DNA of 17,422 nt from Candidatus Aminicenantota bacterium. Its GTDB lineage: Bacteria > Acidobacteriota > UBA4820 > DSQY01. The stretch is from contig DAHXMK010000338.1 in assembly GCA_027365515.1 (NCBI GenBank), forward strand, positions 1 through 17,422. The letters are read 5' to 3'. The notes below the pieces were generated by a model. The model was not told where the DNA came from, did no database searches, and saw only the letters and a program-made list of their open reading frames with translations. Numbering within the stretch: position 1 is the stretch's first letter; every line of letters begins with the position of its first letter. The translations under genes and the position numbers were made by a program. Positions 6,874 to 13,635 of this stretch are shown here, one piece after another.

Positions 6874-7374
6874 ATGAAAGCCGTTCGCTGGATATTGGGA
6901 CTGATAGCAATTTTCGTTGGCGTTTTCGTCCTCGACCTTATTTTTTACAACTACGTATTCAACAGCGAGATGATGGCGCAAGGCGGGCTTGTCCGGTCGC
7001 CGGAGGAGCTTAGAAAGCTCATGCCCGTCATGTTTGGAGGGCAGTTTCTCTTCGCGCTCCTCTTCACCTACTATTTCTTCAAGATCTACAAAGAGGCCAA
7101 GTTCCTTCCCCTGAGGGGATTCTTGTACGGCTTCTGGATCGGCCTTTTCGTCTTCGGCCTCAAGGCGGTTTGGGAGTACTATCTCTTCGCCATCAGCACC
7201 AAGCTCGTTCTCTTCATGCTGGGGCTGGGCTGGATAGAGTGCATCATGGCTGGCATGACGCTGGGCATCATCGGCTGGATTCTGCCTTTGATCATCGGGG
7301 GAATGTCAGGCAAAGCCCAGGGGGCGCCGCCCCCCGCGGCGGCAGCACAGCCCGCGCCCCCTCCAGCGCAGTAA
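6874..7374 (+). CDS. Small polytopic membrane protein of unknown function
   Basis: The 166-residue product has about four hydrophobic segments: ILGLIAIFVGVFVLDLIF near the N terminus, then FGGQFLFALLFTYYFF, FLYGFWIGLFVFGLKAV, and a long stretch from LVLFMLGLGWIECIMAGM through GIIGWILPLIIGG. It ends in a low-complexity alanine/proline tail of about 20 residues, probably on one face of the membrane. I do not recognise the family. I chose ATG 6874 because GGAGG is 5 bases upstream; ATG 6871 is only 2 bases from it, and an upstream TTG (6853) is less likely. It follows the sensor by 64 bases on the same strand, so it could belong to the same unit, but nothing in its sequence shows a role there. 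Confidence 0.8.
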   Translation: MKAVRWILGLIAIFVGVFVLDLIFYNYVFNSEMMAQGGLVRSPEELRKLMPVMFGGQFLFALLFTYYFFKIYKEAKFLPLRGFLYGFWIGLFVFGLKAVWEYYLFAISTKLVLFMLGLGWIECIMAGMTLGIIGWILPLIIGGMSGKAQGAPPPAAAAQPAPPPAQ

Positions 7375-7379
7375 GAAGA

Positions 7380-7395
7380 GGCGAACCCGTTCGCC
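7380..7395 (-). terminator. Hairpin between convergent genes
   Basis: A 6-pair stem (GGCGAA/TTCGCC) closes a CCCG tetraloop in the 36-base gap between the convergent membrane-protein and glycosyltransferase genes. On the minus strand a pyrimidine-rich TCTTCTTAC follows, so it would best serve as terminator for the leftward rsgA-glycosyltransferase unit. On the plus strand no T-run follows. Confidence 0.5.
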
Positions 7396-7410
7396 TGACG
7401 GGCGGGGAGC

Positions 7411-8559
7411 CTACCGCTTCCCGCCCAAGTTGTAAGTGCGCCCCCGCCACGATATTCCAGATCGCCTGTAATTGGCCGTCGAACGCAAGAAGATGTATAT
7501 CCAGACGGCGGTGCGCGCCGGAAAGAGAAAGGCTATCCACCAAGGCTGGCCCGACCACATCGAGACTTGCAGGTTACAGAAGAAACCGGCCGCCGTTGAC
7601 GCCAGCGCGGGGATGAACAGGAGCGAACAACTTGGCAACACAGCCGAGAGCGCAAGCGCCAGGGGCGGCGCGACGTGGACGGCCGCGTCGGCCGCGAAGC
7701 CTGCGCTTCCAAAGAGAACGTTCCTGTCGAAGGCCGAGTAAAGGTTTTTCGTGAAGCCGTGAATCGAAGCCTTGAAGCTGGGGTACATCCGGACGCGCAC
7801 GTCGCCGAAAGCGGTGACGAACCTGAACCGGCCACGCCAACCTTTTATCTTCTTGCCCAGCGCCACGTCGTCAACCACCTCCGATTTGATGGACTCGATC
7901 CCTCCTGCCGCTTCCAGGGTCTCGCGTCGGACGAGGTTGCCCGAACCGGCGCCGAAGGCAAACCATCTCAGCAACCGGCAGTTGGCAAGAAAAGTGGGGA
8001 CCGAATAGAGCGCGAAAGCGTCGAGGAAGGAGGTCACGAGCGGCTCCAAACCTTTTCCTTCTAGCGTCGAAAGCAGAAGCAAGAAGTCGTGGCCGCCCCG
8101 CTCCATCTCCACGGCGGCCCGCCGGTGGACTCCCGGCGCGTAACGCACATCGGCATCTACAAATAGAATTATCTCGCCGGATGCGGCTTCGAGCGCTTCG
8201 CGCATCGCGTTTGGCTTCCCTAGCCAGCCGTCTAGGGGCTCCGTTCCCTTGACGATTACCAGGTTGGCGAACCGCTTCTGGAGCTTGGCCAGAATTTGAG
8301 GCGTTTCGTCGGTCGAGCCGTCGTCACAAACCACTACCTGAAGGTTTGGGTAGTCTTGAGAGCAGTGAGAGATTACGGCGGCTTCTATGCCGGAAGCTTC
8401 GTTGCGCGCTGGAATCACGACGCTCAACGAAGGCAGCGGCTCATCGTCCGGCGCGGACTTCGGCAGCCGTGGAATGAGCAGCCGGTTCAGGATGGCGTAG
8501 AGCGACGCCAAGCCCCACCACGCGGTTACGCACCAAAGAAAAACTTGCGCGGCGCCCAT
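7411..8559 (-). CDS. Family 2 glycosyltransferase with membrane segments
   Basis: The 382-residue product is an inverting GT-A glycosyltransferase: an N-terminal membrane helix (about 5-28), the GT2 start LSVVIPARNEASG, CDDGSTDE (78-85), GWLGKPNA, the metal/nucleotide-binding DAD (135-137), GSGNLVRRE and a catalytic-base region EVVDDVAL (227-234). Hydrophobic C-terminal helices follow, and the end WRGRTY is typical of the CrtQ/HpnB-like branch. Members of that branch glycosylate carotenoid or hopanoid-type lipids or lack known substrates; no lipid genes lie nearby, so the substrate is open. ATG 8559 lies 16 bases after rsgA with only a weak GGA box, so translation probably depends on coupling to rsgA. 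Confidence 0.85.
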   Translation of the reverse strand: MGAAQVFLWCVTAWWGLASLYAILNRLLIPRLPKSAPDDEPLPSLSVVIPARNEASGIEAAVISHCSQDYPNLQVVVCDDGSTDETPQILAKLQKRFANLVIVKGTEPLDGWLGKPNAMREALEAASGEIILFVDADVRYAPGVHRRAAVEMERGGHDFLLLLSTLEGKGLEPLVTSFLDAFALYSVPTFLANCRLLRWFAFGAGSGNLVRRETLEAAGGIESIKSEVVDDVALGKKIKGWRGRFRFVTAFGDVRVRMYPSFKASIHGFTKNLYSAFDRNVLFGSAGFAADAAVHVAPPLALALSAVLPSCSLLFIPALASTAAGFFCNLQVSMWSGQPWWIAFLFPARTAVWIYIFLRSTANYRRSGISWRGRTYNLGGKR

Positions 8560-8575
8560 GACAAATCCGATGGAA

Positions 8576-9529
8576 TCAGCTTCCTTCCGCCTCTTGGATC
8601 AGCGTCAAGTAGCTTTCAAAGCGGCTTTCGGAAATCATTCCCCTGGCGGCGGCGTCGCGAACCGCGCAGTCGGGCTCCCGCGAGTGGCGGCAATCGGGGA
8701 ACCGGCATCCTCGCGCCGCTGAAACGATCTCCGGAAAAGCGGCTTCGACGTCGCGCCACGTCACCTCCCACAGAGCGAACTCCCTGATGCCGGCGGTGTC
8801 AACGATCACGCCTCCGTTCTCCAGCATGTGGGCAAGCGCGCTTGTCGTGGTGTGCTTTCCCTTGCCGGTCTTCTCGAAGACTTCGCCAACCGCCCGCCGA
8901 GCCCCAGGGGCAAGGAAATTGGTCAGCGTTGTCTTGCCGACGCCCGTGTGGCCCAATAGAAGCGTCCATCTTCCGGCCAGCCGCTCGCGGAATTCCTCTA
9001 TCCCCTTTCCGTTCTTCGCGGACATGGGAAAGAGTTGGTAGCCCAGTCTCTCGTACGGCGCCATCGCCTGGGAAACCTCGCCGGGCGCAAGAAGGTCAAC
9101 CTTGTTGGCGATTATCACCGATTCGATTCCGGCGGCGAGGGCCGCTGTCAGAAAGCGGTCAAGCAAAGAAGTATTGAGCCCTGGGTTCGGCGCCAGCATC
9201 ACCGCCAGGAGGTCAATGTTCGCCGCAACTACGTGTTCCTGCCCCGAGAACGTGATTTTGCGGGAGAGCTTGTTTCTTCTTGGCAGTATCTTCTCAATCA
9301 AGGCCTCGCCGCCAGGCTGCGAGCGGGCCGTGACGTAATCTCCAACCGCCACTCTGTTCTTGAGATGGCGAGCCCCCAGCGCCAAGCGGCCGCCGGGAAA
9401 CGCGGGCCGAACATGTTTTCCGTCCCACACGGCGTGCCACTTGCCGAGCGTCTGAACCACGCGGGCTTCAAAGGTCTCCTGCGCCAACTGTTCCCTCAAG
9501 GCCGGCAAAGCAACGCCTTGAAAGATCAT
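8576..9529 (-). CDS. rsgA: Small ribosomal subunit biogenesis GTPase RsgA
   Basis: RsgA is a circularly permuted GTPase that checks late 30S subunit maturation. With ATG 9529 the product is 317 residues: an N-terminal OB-fold, then the GTPase motifs in permuted order, G4 NKVD (142-145), G1 GHTGVGKT (193-200) and G3 DTAG (244-247), and a zinc knuckle with C275, C280, H282 and C288 in RGCRFPDCRHSREPDC. The start is uncertain. ATG 9529 has no clear ribosome-binding site, whereas an in-frame TTG at 9562 has AAGGGTG upstream and would add 11 residues. A TATTCT box just upstream of ATG 9529 leaves room for a leaderless transcript. It is the first gene of a leftward pair with the glycosyltransferase and is divergent from cspA. 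Confidence 0.93.
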   Translation of the reverse strand: MIFQGVALPALREQLAQETFEARVVQTLGKWHAVWDGKHVRPAFPGGRLALGARHLKNRVAVGDYVTARSQPGGEALIEKILPRRNKLSRKITFSGQEHVVAANIDLLAVMLAPNPGLNTSLLDRFLTAALAAGIESVIIANKVDLLAPGEVSQAMAPYERLGYQLFPMSAKNGKGIEEFRERLAGRWTLLLGHTGVGKTTLTNFLAPGARRAVGEVFEKTGKGKHTTTSALAHMLENGGVIVDTAGIREFALWEVTWRDVEAAFPEIVSAARGCRFPDCRHSREPDCAVRDAAARGMISESRFESYLTLIQEAEGS

Positions 9530-9614
9530 TTTGCCAGAATAAGGCCCGGCATTAAAGGGCAAGCTTCACCCTTGGCCGATGCGGAGTGGAATTCGGCTCA
9601 AGCGCAACAGCCAC

Positions 9615-9644
9615 TTGACTTTGATTTTTTTGCGGTGCTAAGAT
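9615..9644 (+). promoter_or_regulatory. Promoter of the cold-shock gene
   Basis: TTGACT (9615-9620, 5/6), an 18-base T-rich spacer and TAAGAT (9639-9644, 4/6) form a recognisable sigma-70 promoter. Initiation near 9651 would leave a leader of about 48 bases, far shorter than the roughly 160-base thermosensor leader of E. coli cspA. Confidence 0.6.
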
Positions 9645-9650
9645 ACAAAG

Positions 9651-9678
9651 CGTTTCCGGCGAACGGTTTCCCGGAACG
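9651..9678 (+). other. Hairpin at the 5' end of the cold-shock mRNA
   Basis: CGTTTCCGG (9651-9659) pairs with CCGGAACG (9671-9678), eight pairs with one bulged T and an 11-base loop. It sits at the predicted transcript start and does not cover the ribosome-binding site, so an mRNA-stabilising role is more likely than translational masking. Confidence 0.5.
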
Positions 9679-9698
9679 CGATTGGTTAAGGAGTTACG

Positions 9699-9902
9699 AT
9701 GGCTACCGGTACAGTAAAGTGGTTCGACGAGAAGAAGGGTTACGGGTTCATCACGGCTGACGAGGGCAAGGATGTCTTCGTCCACTACAGCGCCATCACC
9801 GGCGCTGGCTTCAAGAAGCTGGCGGAGGGTGAGAGGGTGCAGTTCGAGATCAAGGAGGGGGCAAAGGGGCCGCAGGCCGATCAGGTTCAGGTTTTAAAGT
9901 AG
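9699..9902 (+). CDS. cspA: Cold-shock domain protein
   Basis: This 67-residue single-domain OB-fold protein binds single-stranded RNA or DNA and melts mRNA structure. It starts MATGTVKWFDEKKGYGFI, with RNP1 KGYGFI and RNP2 VFVHYSAI, and ends PQADQVQVLK. The ATG has AAGGAG 5 bases upstream. It stands alone between its own promoter and terminator, divergent from rsgA and convergent with tgt. The family name is secure; the symbol cspA is used loosely, since paralogues cannot be told apart by sequence alone and cold induction is not shown. Confidence 0.95.
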   Translation: MATGTVKWFDEKKGYGFITADEGKDVFVHYSAITGAGFKKLAEGERVQFEIKEGAKGPQADQVQVLK

Positions 9903-9920
9903 GCCTTGCCCTAATTCCGG

Positions 9921-11054
9921 TCAATCAGCAAGGGGCCCTTCGGGGCCCCTTTCCTTTTGATAGGCCATTGCCACTTGGCCACGAAGGGCTTCGAGGCCCC
10001 CGCCGGCGATCGCCTCCCGAATTTTTGCCATCAGGGAGAAATAGAAAGTAAGGTTGTGGAGGCTGTTCAGCAGGACGGCCGTTGGGTCGTTCGCGCGGTA
10101 TAAGTGGTGCAGGTAGGCTCTTGAGGCGTTGCGGCACCCCCAGCAAGAACAGGCGGAGTCCAGTGGCGAGTCGTCCCCGGAATTCGCGGCGTTCTTGATG
10201 ACGACCACGCCCGACCAGGTAAAAAGCTGGCCGTTTCTCCCGTTGCGAGTCGGAAGGACGCAATCAAACATGTCGTAGCCCCACGAAGCGGCATCCACGA
10301 GATCAAGCGGCGTTCCAACGCCCATCAGGTAGCGAGGCTTCTCCTCCGGCATCAAAGGCGCCGTGAATGATGCCATCCGCCGGAAGTCATCTTTGCTCTC
10401 GCCGACCGAAAATCCTCCCGCCGCATAGCCGGGCAGGCCTAGCGCCGCGAGTTCGCTGGCGCTGTTCTCTCTAAGCTCTTCCGAAAAGCCCCCCTGGACG
10501 ATCCCGAAGAGGCTCGTCGCCTCGTGCCGTTTGGCCTTTGCGCAACGCTCGGCCCAGCGGGTCGTCCTTGAAGCCGCCGCCTTGACACCATCAAGAGCCG
10601 AGCCGGCCGTGACAAGCTCGTCGAGCGCCATCGCGATGTCAACGCCCAGCTCTTCCTGAACCTCCACCGCCTTTTCCGGGCTCAAGAAGAGCTTTTGGCC
10701 GTCCACCGGCGAGGAGAAAGCCACGCCATCCTCCGACACGTCTCGAAGTTTGGCCAGCGAAAAGACCTGATACCCGCCGGAATCGGTGAGAATAGGGCCA
10801 TCCCATCCCATGAATCGGTGAAGCCCGCCCAGTTCGGCTATCCTTTTGCTTCCCGGCCTCAGAGCGAGGTGGAAAGTGTTGGAAAGGATGATCTTGGCGC
10901 CGGCCTCTTTCAGCAGTGGCGGGTGGAGCCCCTTTACCGACGCCCTTGTACCCACGGGCATGAAGGCTGGCGTTTGAACGGCGCCGTGCGGAGTGGTTAA
11001 TATTCCGCGCCTCGCCCTTCCACTCCTTTTGGTAACCTCAAAGGATATTGCCAA
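9921..11054 (-). CDS. tgt: Queuine tRNA-ribosyltransferase
   Basis: Tgt swaps guanine 34 for the queuosine precursor preQ1 in GU(N)-anticodon tRNAs. The 377-residue protein carries LTDSGGYQVFSL with active-site D91, the substrate-gate segment GIVQGGF, GGFSVGE, the nucleophile D264 in YDMFDCVLPTRNGRNG, and the zinc site C302, C304, C307 with H333. The start is TTG 11054: GGAGG lies 6 bases upstream, and the protein begins at the usual family position (ISFEVTKR). A nearby ATG (11059) is out of frame. The frequent partners queA, yajC and secDF are absent here. Its last codons overlap the cspA terminator. No clear promoter is visible; it diverges from dnaK across a 163-base gap. Confidence 0.96.
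   Translation of the reverse strand: MAISFEVTKRSGRARRGILTTPHGAVQTPAFMPVGTRASVKGLHPPLLKEAGAKIILSNTFHLALRPGSKRIAELGGLHRFMGWDGPILTDSGGYQVFSLAKLRDVSEDGVAFSSPVDGQKLFLSPEKAVEVQEELGVDIAMALDELVTAGSALDGVKAAASRTTRWAERCAKAKRHEATSLFGIVQGGFSEELRENSASELAALGLPGYAAGGFSVGESKDDFRRMASFTAPLMPEEKPRYLMGVGTPLDLVDAASWGYDMFDCVLPTRNGRNGQLFTWSGVVVIKNAANSGDDSPLDSACSCWGCRNASRAYLHHLYRANDPTAVLLNSLHNLTFYFSLMAKIREAIAGGGLEALRGQVAMAYQKERGPEGPLAD
9930..9959 (+). terminator. Intrinsic terminator of the cold-shock gene, inside the tgt coding end
   Basis: AAGGGGCCC (9930-9938) and GGGCCCCTT (9943-9951) form a perfect 9-pair stem with a TTCG tetraloop, followed by TCCTTTT. It acts on the plus strand only; the minus strand has no T-run after the stem. 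The whole structure lies within the last codons of the convergent tgt gene. Confidence 0.9.
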
Positions 11055-11103
11055 ACCATTCCTCCGCCGTCAAAAGCTTACACTAAAAAGGGCAAAAACA
11101 AAA

Positions 11104-11124
11104 CTTGACAAAGTTACACTAAAG
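11104..11124 (+). promoter_or_regulatory. HAIR-like HspR operator candidate
   Basis: CTTGACA, seven bases, then ACTAAAG matches the HspR-binding HAIR consensus CTTGAGT-N7-ACTCAAG at 11 of 14 arm positions with exact spacing. It covers the dnaK -35 box, so binding would block RNA polymerase. Caution: part of the left-arm match is forced by the TTGACA -35 sequence. The right arm (6/7) is independent. An hspR gene lies in the same cluster. Confidence 0.5.
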
Positions 11125-11133
11125 AATTATATT
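11105..11133 (+). promoter_or_regulatory. dnaK operon promoter
   Basis: A perfect -35 box TTGACA (11105-11110), a 17-base spacer and TATATT (11128-11133, 5/6) make this the strongest promoter in the window. Initiation near 11140 gives a leader of about 78 bases before dnaK. Such a near-consensus promoter fits control by repression rather than by an alternative heat-shock sigma factor. Confidence 0.85.
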
Positions 11134-11137
11134 AGTG
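11117..11137. repeat. Inverted repeat CACTAA-N9-TTAGTG over the dnaK -10 box
   Basis: Two 6-base arms flank the -10 region. A further direct copy of the left half, TTACACTAAA, lies at 11078-11087, 36 bases before the identical 11114-11123. The spacing recalls repressor operators, but the arms do not match the CIRCE element bound by HrcA. Confidence 0.5.
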
Positions 11138-11146
11138 CTCGAATAA

Positions 11147-11164
11147 GGGCGTGATGAGACGCCC
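11147..11164 (+). other. Hairpin in the dnaK leader
   Basis: GGGCGT (11147-11152) and ACGCCC (11159-11164) form a perfect 6-pair stem with a GATGAG loop, starting about 7 bases into the predicted dnaK mRNA. It is far from the AAGGAG ribosome-binding site (11204-11209), so a 5' stabilising role is more likely than an RNA thermometer. Confidence 0.45.
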
Positions 11165-11217
11165 TGAACCAGAGCTAATGAGCAGGTTGCCTATGAGAGG
11201 CTGAAGGAGAACGACAG

Positions 11218-13125
11218 ATGGCTAAAATTATAGGAATTGACCTGGGAACGACCAACTCGGTCGTCGCCGTGATGGAAGGCGGGCAGCCGGTCGTCATACC
11301 CAACCAGGAGGGCGACAGGACAACCCCTTCCGTGATCGGCTTCACCGACAAAGGCGAGATTCTGGTCGGAAAGGTGGCCAAGAGGCAGGCCATCACCAAC
11401 CCGGCCAACACCGTCTTCTCTATAAAGAGGTTCATGGGAAGGAAGTACCCCGAAGTATCTCACGAGATCGAAACGGTGCCGTACAAGGTTGTCCCCGCCG
11501 ACAACGGTGACGCCTGGGTCGAGATCAGGGGCAAGAAATACTCGCCTCCCGAGATATCGGCCATGGTCCTGAGAAAACTGAAAGAGGCCGCCGAAGCCTA
11601 CCTTGGAGAGAAGGTCTCCCAGGCGGTGATAACGGTGCCGGCCTACTTCAACGATAGCCAGCGGCAGGCGACGAAGGACGCTGGCAAGATCGCCGGCCTT
11701 GAAGTGCTAAGAATCATCAACGAGCCGACCGCCGCGGCGCTCGCCTACGGCATGGACAAGAAGAAGGAAGAGGTGGTCGCCGTTTACGATTTCGGCGGCG
11801 GAACGTTCGACATTTCCGTCCTTGAAGTCGGCGAAGGCGTCATCGAGGTGAAGTCCACCAACGGCGACACCCATTTGGGCGGAGACGACCTGGACAAACG
11901 GCTCATTGACTGGGTCGTGGACGACTTCAAGAAAGACAACGGAGTTGACCTCTCCAAAGACCCGATGGCGCTTCAGCGGTTGAAAGAGGCTTGCGAGCGG
12001 GCCAAGACGGAGCTTTCCGGCACGCTCGAAACTGAAATCAACCTCCCTTTCATCACCGCCGACGCGACGGGCCCCAAGCACCTCCTTTTGAAACTGACCA
12101 GGAGCCAGTTCGAGAACCTCTGCGGCGACATCCTCAAGCGGACGATAGAGCCGTGCAAGGCGGCGCTCAACGACGCTAAGATATCTCCCCAGAAGATAAA
12201 CGAGGCGATTCTTGTCGGCGGCTCGACCCGCATACCGAAGATCCAGAGCATGGTCCAGGACTTCTTCGGCAGGGAGCCTCACAAGGGCGTCAATCCCGAC
12301 GAAGTGGTGGCGGTCGGCGCGGCCATTCAGGGCGGAGTCCTCGGCGGCGACGTGAAGGATATTCTTCTTCTGGACGTGACGCCCTTAACGCTCGGCGTGG
12401 AGACGCTCGGCGGCGTAGCAACGCCCCTCATCAACCGCAACACGACTATCCCCGCCAAGCGCAAGGAGACATTCACGACTGCGGCCGACAACCAGACCGA
12501 AGTCGAGATCGTCGTCTTCCAGGGCGAGAGGCAAATGGCGAGGGACAACAAGCTGCTTGGAACATTCAAGCTGGCCGGTCTGCCCCCCGCGCCTCGCGGC
12601 ATACCGCAGATCGAGGTCTCCTTTGACATAGACGCCAACGGCATTTTGAACGTCCACGCGAAGGACACGGCCACTGGCAAGGAGCAGAGCATCACCATCA
12701 CCGCCTCCTCGGGCTTGACCAAGGATGAGGTCGAGAAGATGGTGAAAGAGGCCGAGGCCCACAAGCAGGACGACTCCAAGCGCAAGGAGGAGGTGGAGGC
12801 GAAAAACCAGGCCGACCAGCTTCTCTACGGCACCGAGAAGCTCCTCCAGGAAAACGCGGGAAAGCTCCCCGCCGATGAGGAGGCGAAGGTCCGCGAGGCG
12901 CTCGACGGCTTGAAGAAGGCCAAGGAAGCCGGAACGCTGGAGGGGATACGCAAGGCGACCGACGCTCTGAACCAGGCGACCCACAAGATGGCCGAGCACC
13001 TTTACAGCCAGGCGCGCGCGCAACAGCCGCCCGCCGGCGAAGCCGCCGCTCCGGGCGCGGAAGGCGGCCACGGCGAGAAAAAACCGGGCGACGTTATTGA
13101 CGCCGAGTTTGAAGATGTAAAATAG
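11218..13125 (+). CDS. dnaK: Chaperone DnaK (Hsp70)
   Basis: DnaK is the cytoplasmic ATP-dependent Hsp70 that holds and refolds proteins with DnaJ and GrpE. The 635-residue protein is full length. It has the phosphate-1 loop GIDLGTTNS (6-14), catalytic K70, phosphate-2 DFGGGTFD (191-198), adenosine motif ILVGGSTRIP (331-340), the hydrophobic linker ILLLDVTPL (382-390), a substrate-binding domain with a helical lid, a Gly/Ala/Pro-rich tail and the typical bacterial end IDAEFEDVK. ATG 11218 follows AAGGAG by 8 bases. It is the first gene of the heat-shock cluster. grpE, often adjacent, is not in the window, and hsp20 occupies the next position. Confidence 0.98.
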   Translation: MAKIIGIDLGTTNSVVAVMEGGQPVVIPNQEGDRTTPSVIGFTDKGEILVGKVAKRQAITNPANTVFSIKRFMGRKYPEVSHEIETVPYKVVPADNGDAWVEIRGKKYSPPEISAMVLRKLKEAAEAYLGEKVSQAVITVPAYFNDSQRQATKDAGKIAGLEVLRIINEPTAAALAYGMDKKKEEVVAVYDFGGGTFDISVLEVGEGVIEVKSTNGDTHLGGDDLDKRLIDWVVDDFKKDNGVDLSKDPMALQRLKEACERAKTELSGTLETEINLPFITADATGPKHLLLKLTRSQFENLCGDILKRTIEPCKAALNDAKISPQKINEAILVGGSTRIPKIQSMVQDFFGREPHKGVNPDEVVAVGAAIQGGVLGGDVKDILLLDVTPLTLGVETLGGVATPLINRNTTIPAKRKETFTTAADNQTEVEIVVFQGERQMARDNKLLGTFKLAGLPPAPRGIPQIEVSFDIDANGILNVHAKDTATGKEQSITITASSGLTKDEVEKMVKEAEAHKQDDSKRKEEVEAKNQADQLLYGTEKLLQENAGKLPADEEAKVREALDGLKKAKEAGTLEGIRKATDALNQATHKMAEHLYSQARAQQPPAGEAAAPGAEGGHGEKKPGDVIDAEFEDVK

Positions 13126-13137
13126 CTCCGTGGCAAG

Positions 13138-13158
13138 GGGGGCGAGTGGATCGCCCCC
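13138..13158 (+). other. Hairpin between dnaK and hsp20
   Basis: GGGGGCGA and TCGCCCCC form a perfect 8-pair stem around a GTGGA loop in the 51-base gap after dnaK. No T-run follows, so it is unlikely to be a full terminator. It could protect the dnaK message from 3' decay or partly reduce expression of the downstream genes. Confidence 0.6.
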
Positions 13159-13176
13159 GGCCCGATGGAGGCGCCG

Positions 13177-13611
13177 ATGGCCGTGAAGGGAGAGTCGCTT
13201 CGGGAGCTGATGCACCTTCAAAGGCGCATCAACATGATGTTCCACGAAATGCTCCAGCCCGAGGAGGGCCATGCCGCCGTCCCCGATTTTGCATGGGTTC
13301 CCGCAACCGACGTGAGCGAGGATGAGGGCCACTACTACGTGGACCTCGAATTGCCGGGCGTCGCAATTGAAAACATCTCGGTGACCTTCGCCGGCCAGAA
13401 CCTGAAGATCACCGGCGAGAGGCGCTCCGTCAGAGAGCTTTCCCCCAGCAACGTCCAGAGGGTCGAGCGCTACTTCGGCCCCTTCGCCAGGGAGATATCC
13501 TTCCCGGCGCCAGTCGAATCCGACAAGGTGAAAGCCGCGCTGGAAAACGGGCTGCTTTCGCTCGCCATACCGAAAAAGAAGCACGCCCGCAAAAAGATCA
13601 AGGTGGACTGA
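13177..13611 (+). CDS. Small heat-shock protein (Hsp20/alpha-crystallin)
   Basis: Small heat-shock proteins hold unfolding proteins in an oligomeric shell without ATP and pass them to DnaK. The 144-residue protein has a short N-terminal arm (HLQRRINMMFHEML) and an alpha-crystallin domain from about residue 35: PATDVSEDEGHYYVDLELPG, then the ITGER strand, RYFGPFAREISFP, and the signature ALENGLLSLAIPK. It ends in a lysine-rich tail. I chose ATG 13177 because GGAGG lies 6 bases upstream; ATG 13165 would add 4 residues without a ribosome-binding site. Its position between dnaK and dnaJ suggests co-expression with the machine that takes over its clients. Confidence 0.94.
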   Translation: MAVKGESLRELMHLQRRINMMFHEMLQPEEGHAAVPDFAWVPATDVSEDEGHYYVDLELPGVAIENISVTFAGQNLKITGERRSVRELSPSNVQRVERYFGPFAREISFPAPVESDKVKAALENGLLSLAIPKKKHARKKIKVD

Positions 13612-13635
13612 CCATCCGACGGCGGGGGTAAAGCC

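Noticed and set aside
11132..11158. CIRCE element (HrcA site) upstream of dnaK, suggested by TTAGTGCTC
   Set aside because: The right arm GAGTGCTAA is absent at the required spacing, and only 7 of 9 bases match the left arm. The cluster encodes HspR, not HrcA.
11165..11209. RNA thermometer covering the dnaK ribosome-binding site
   Set aside because: Only a 4-pair stem (GCCT/AGGC) forms just upstream and AAGGAG stays unpaired in the folds I could draw. No ROSE or fourU pattern is seen.
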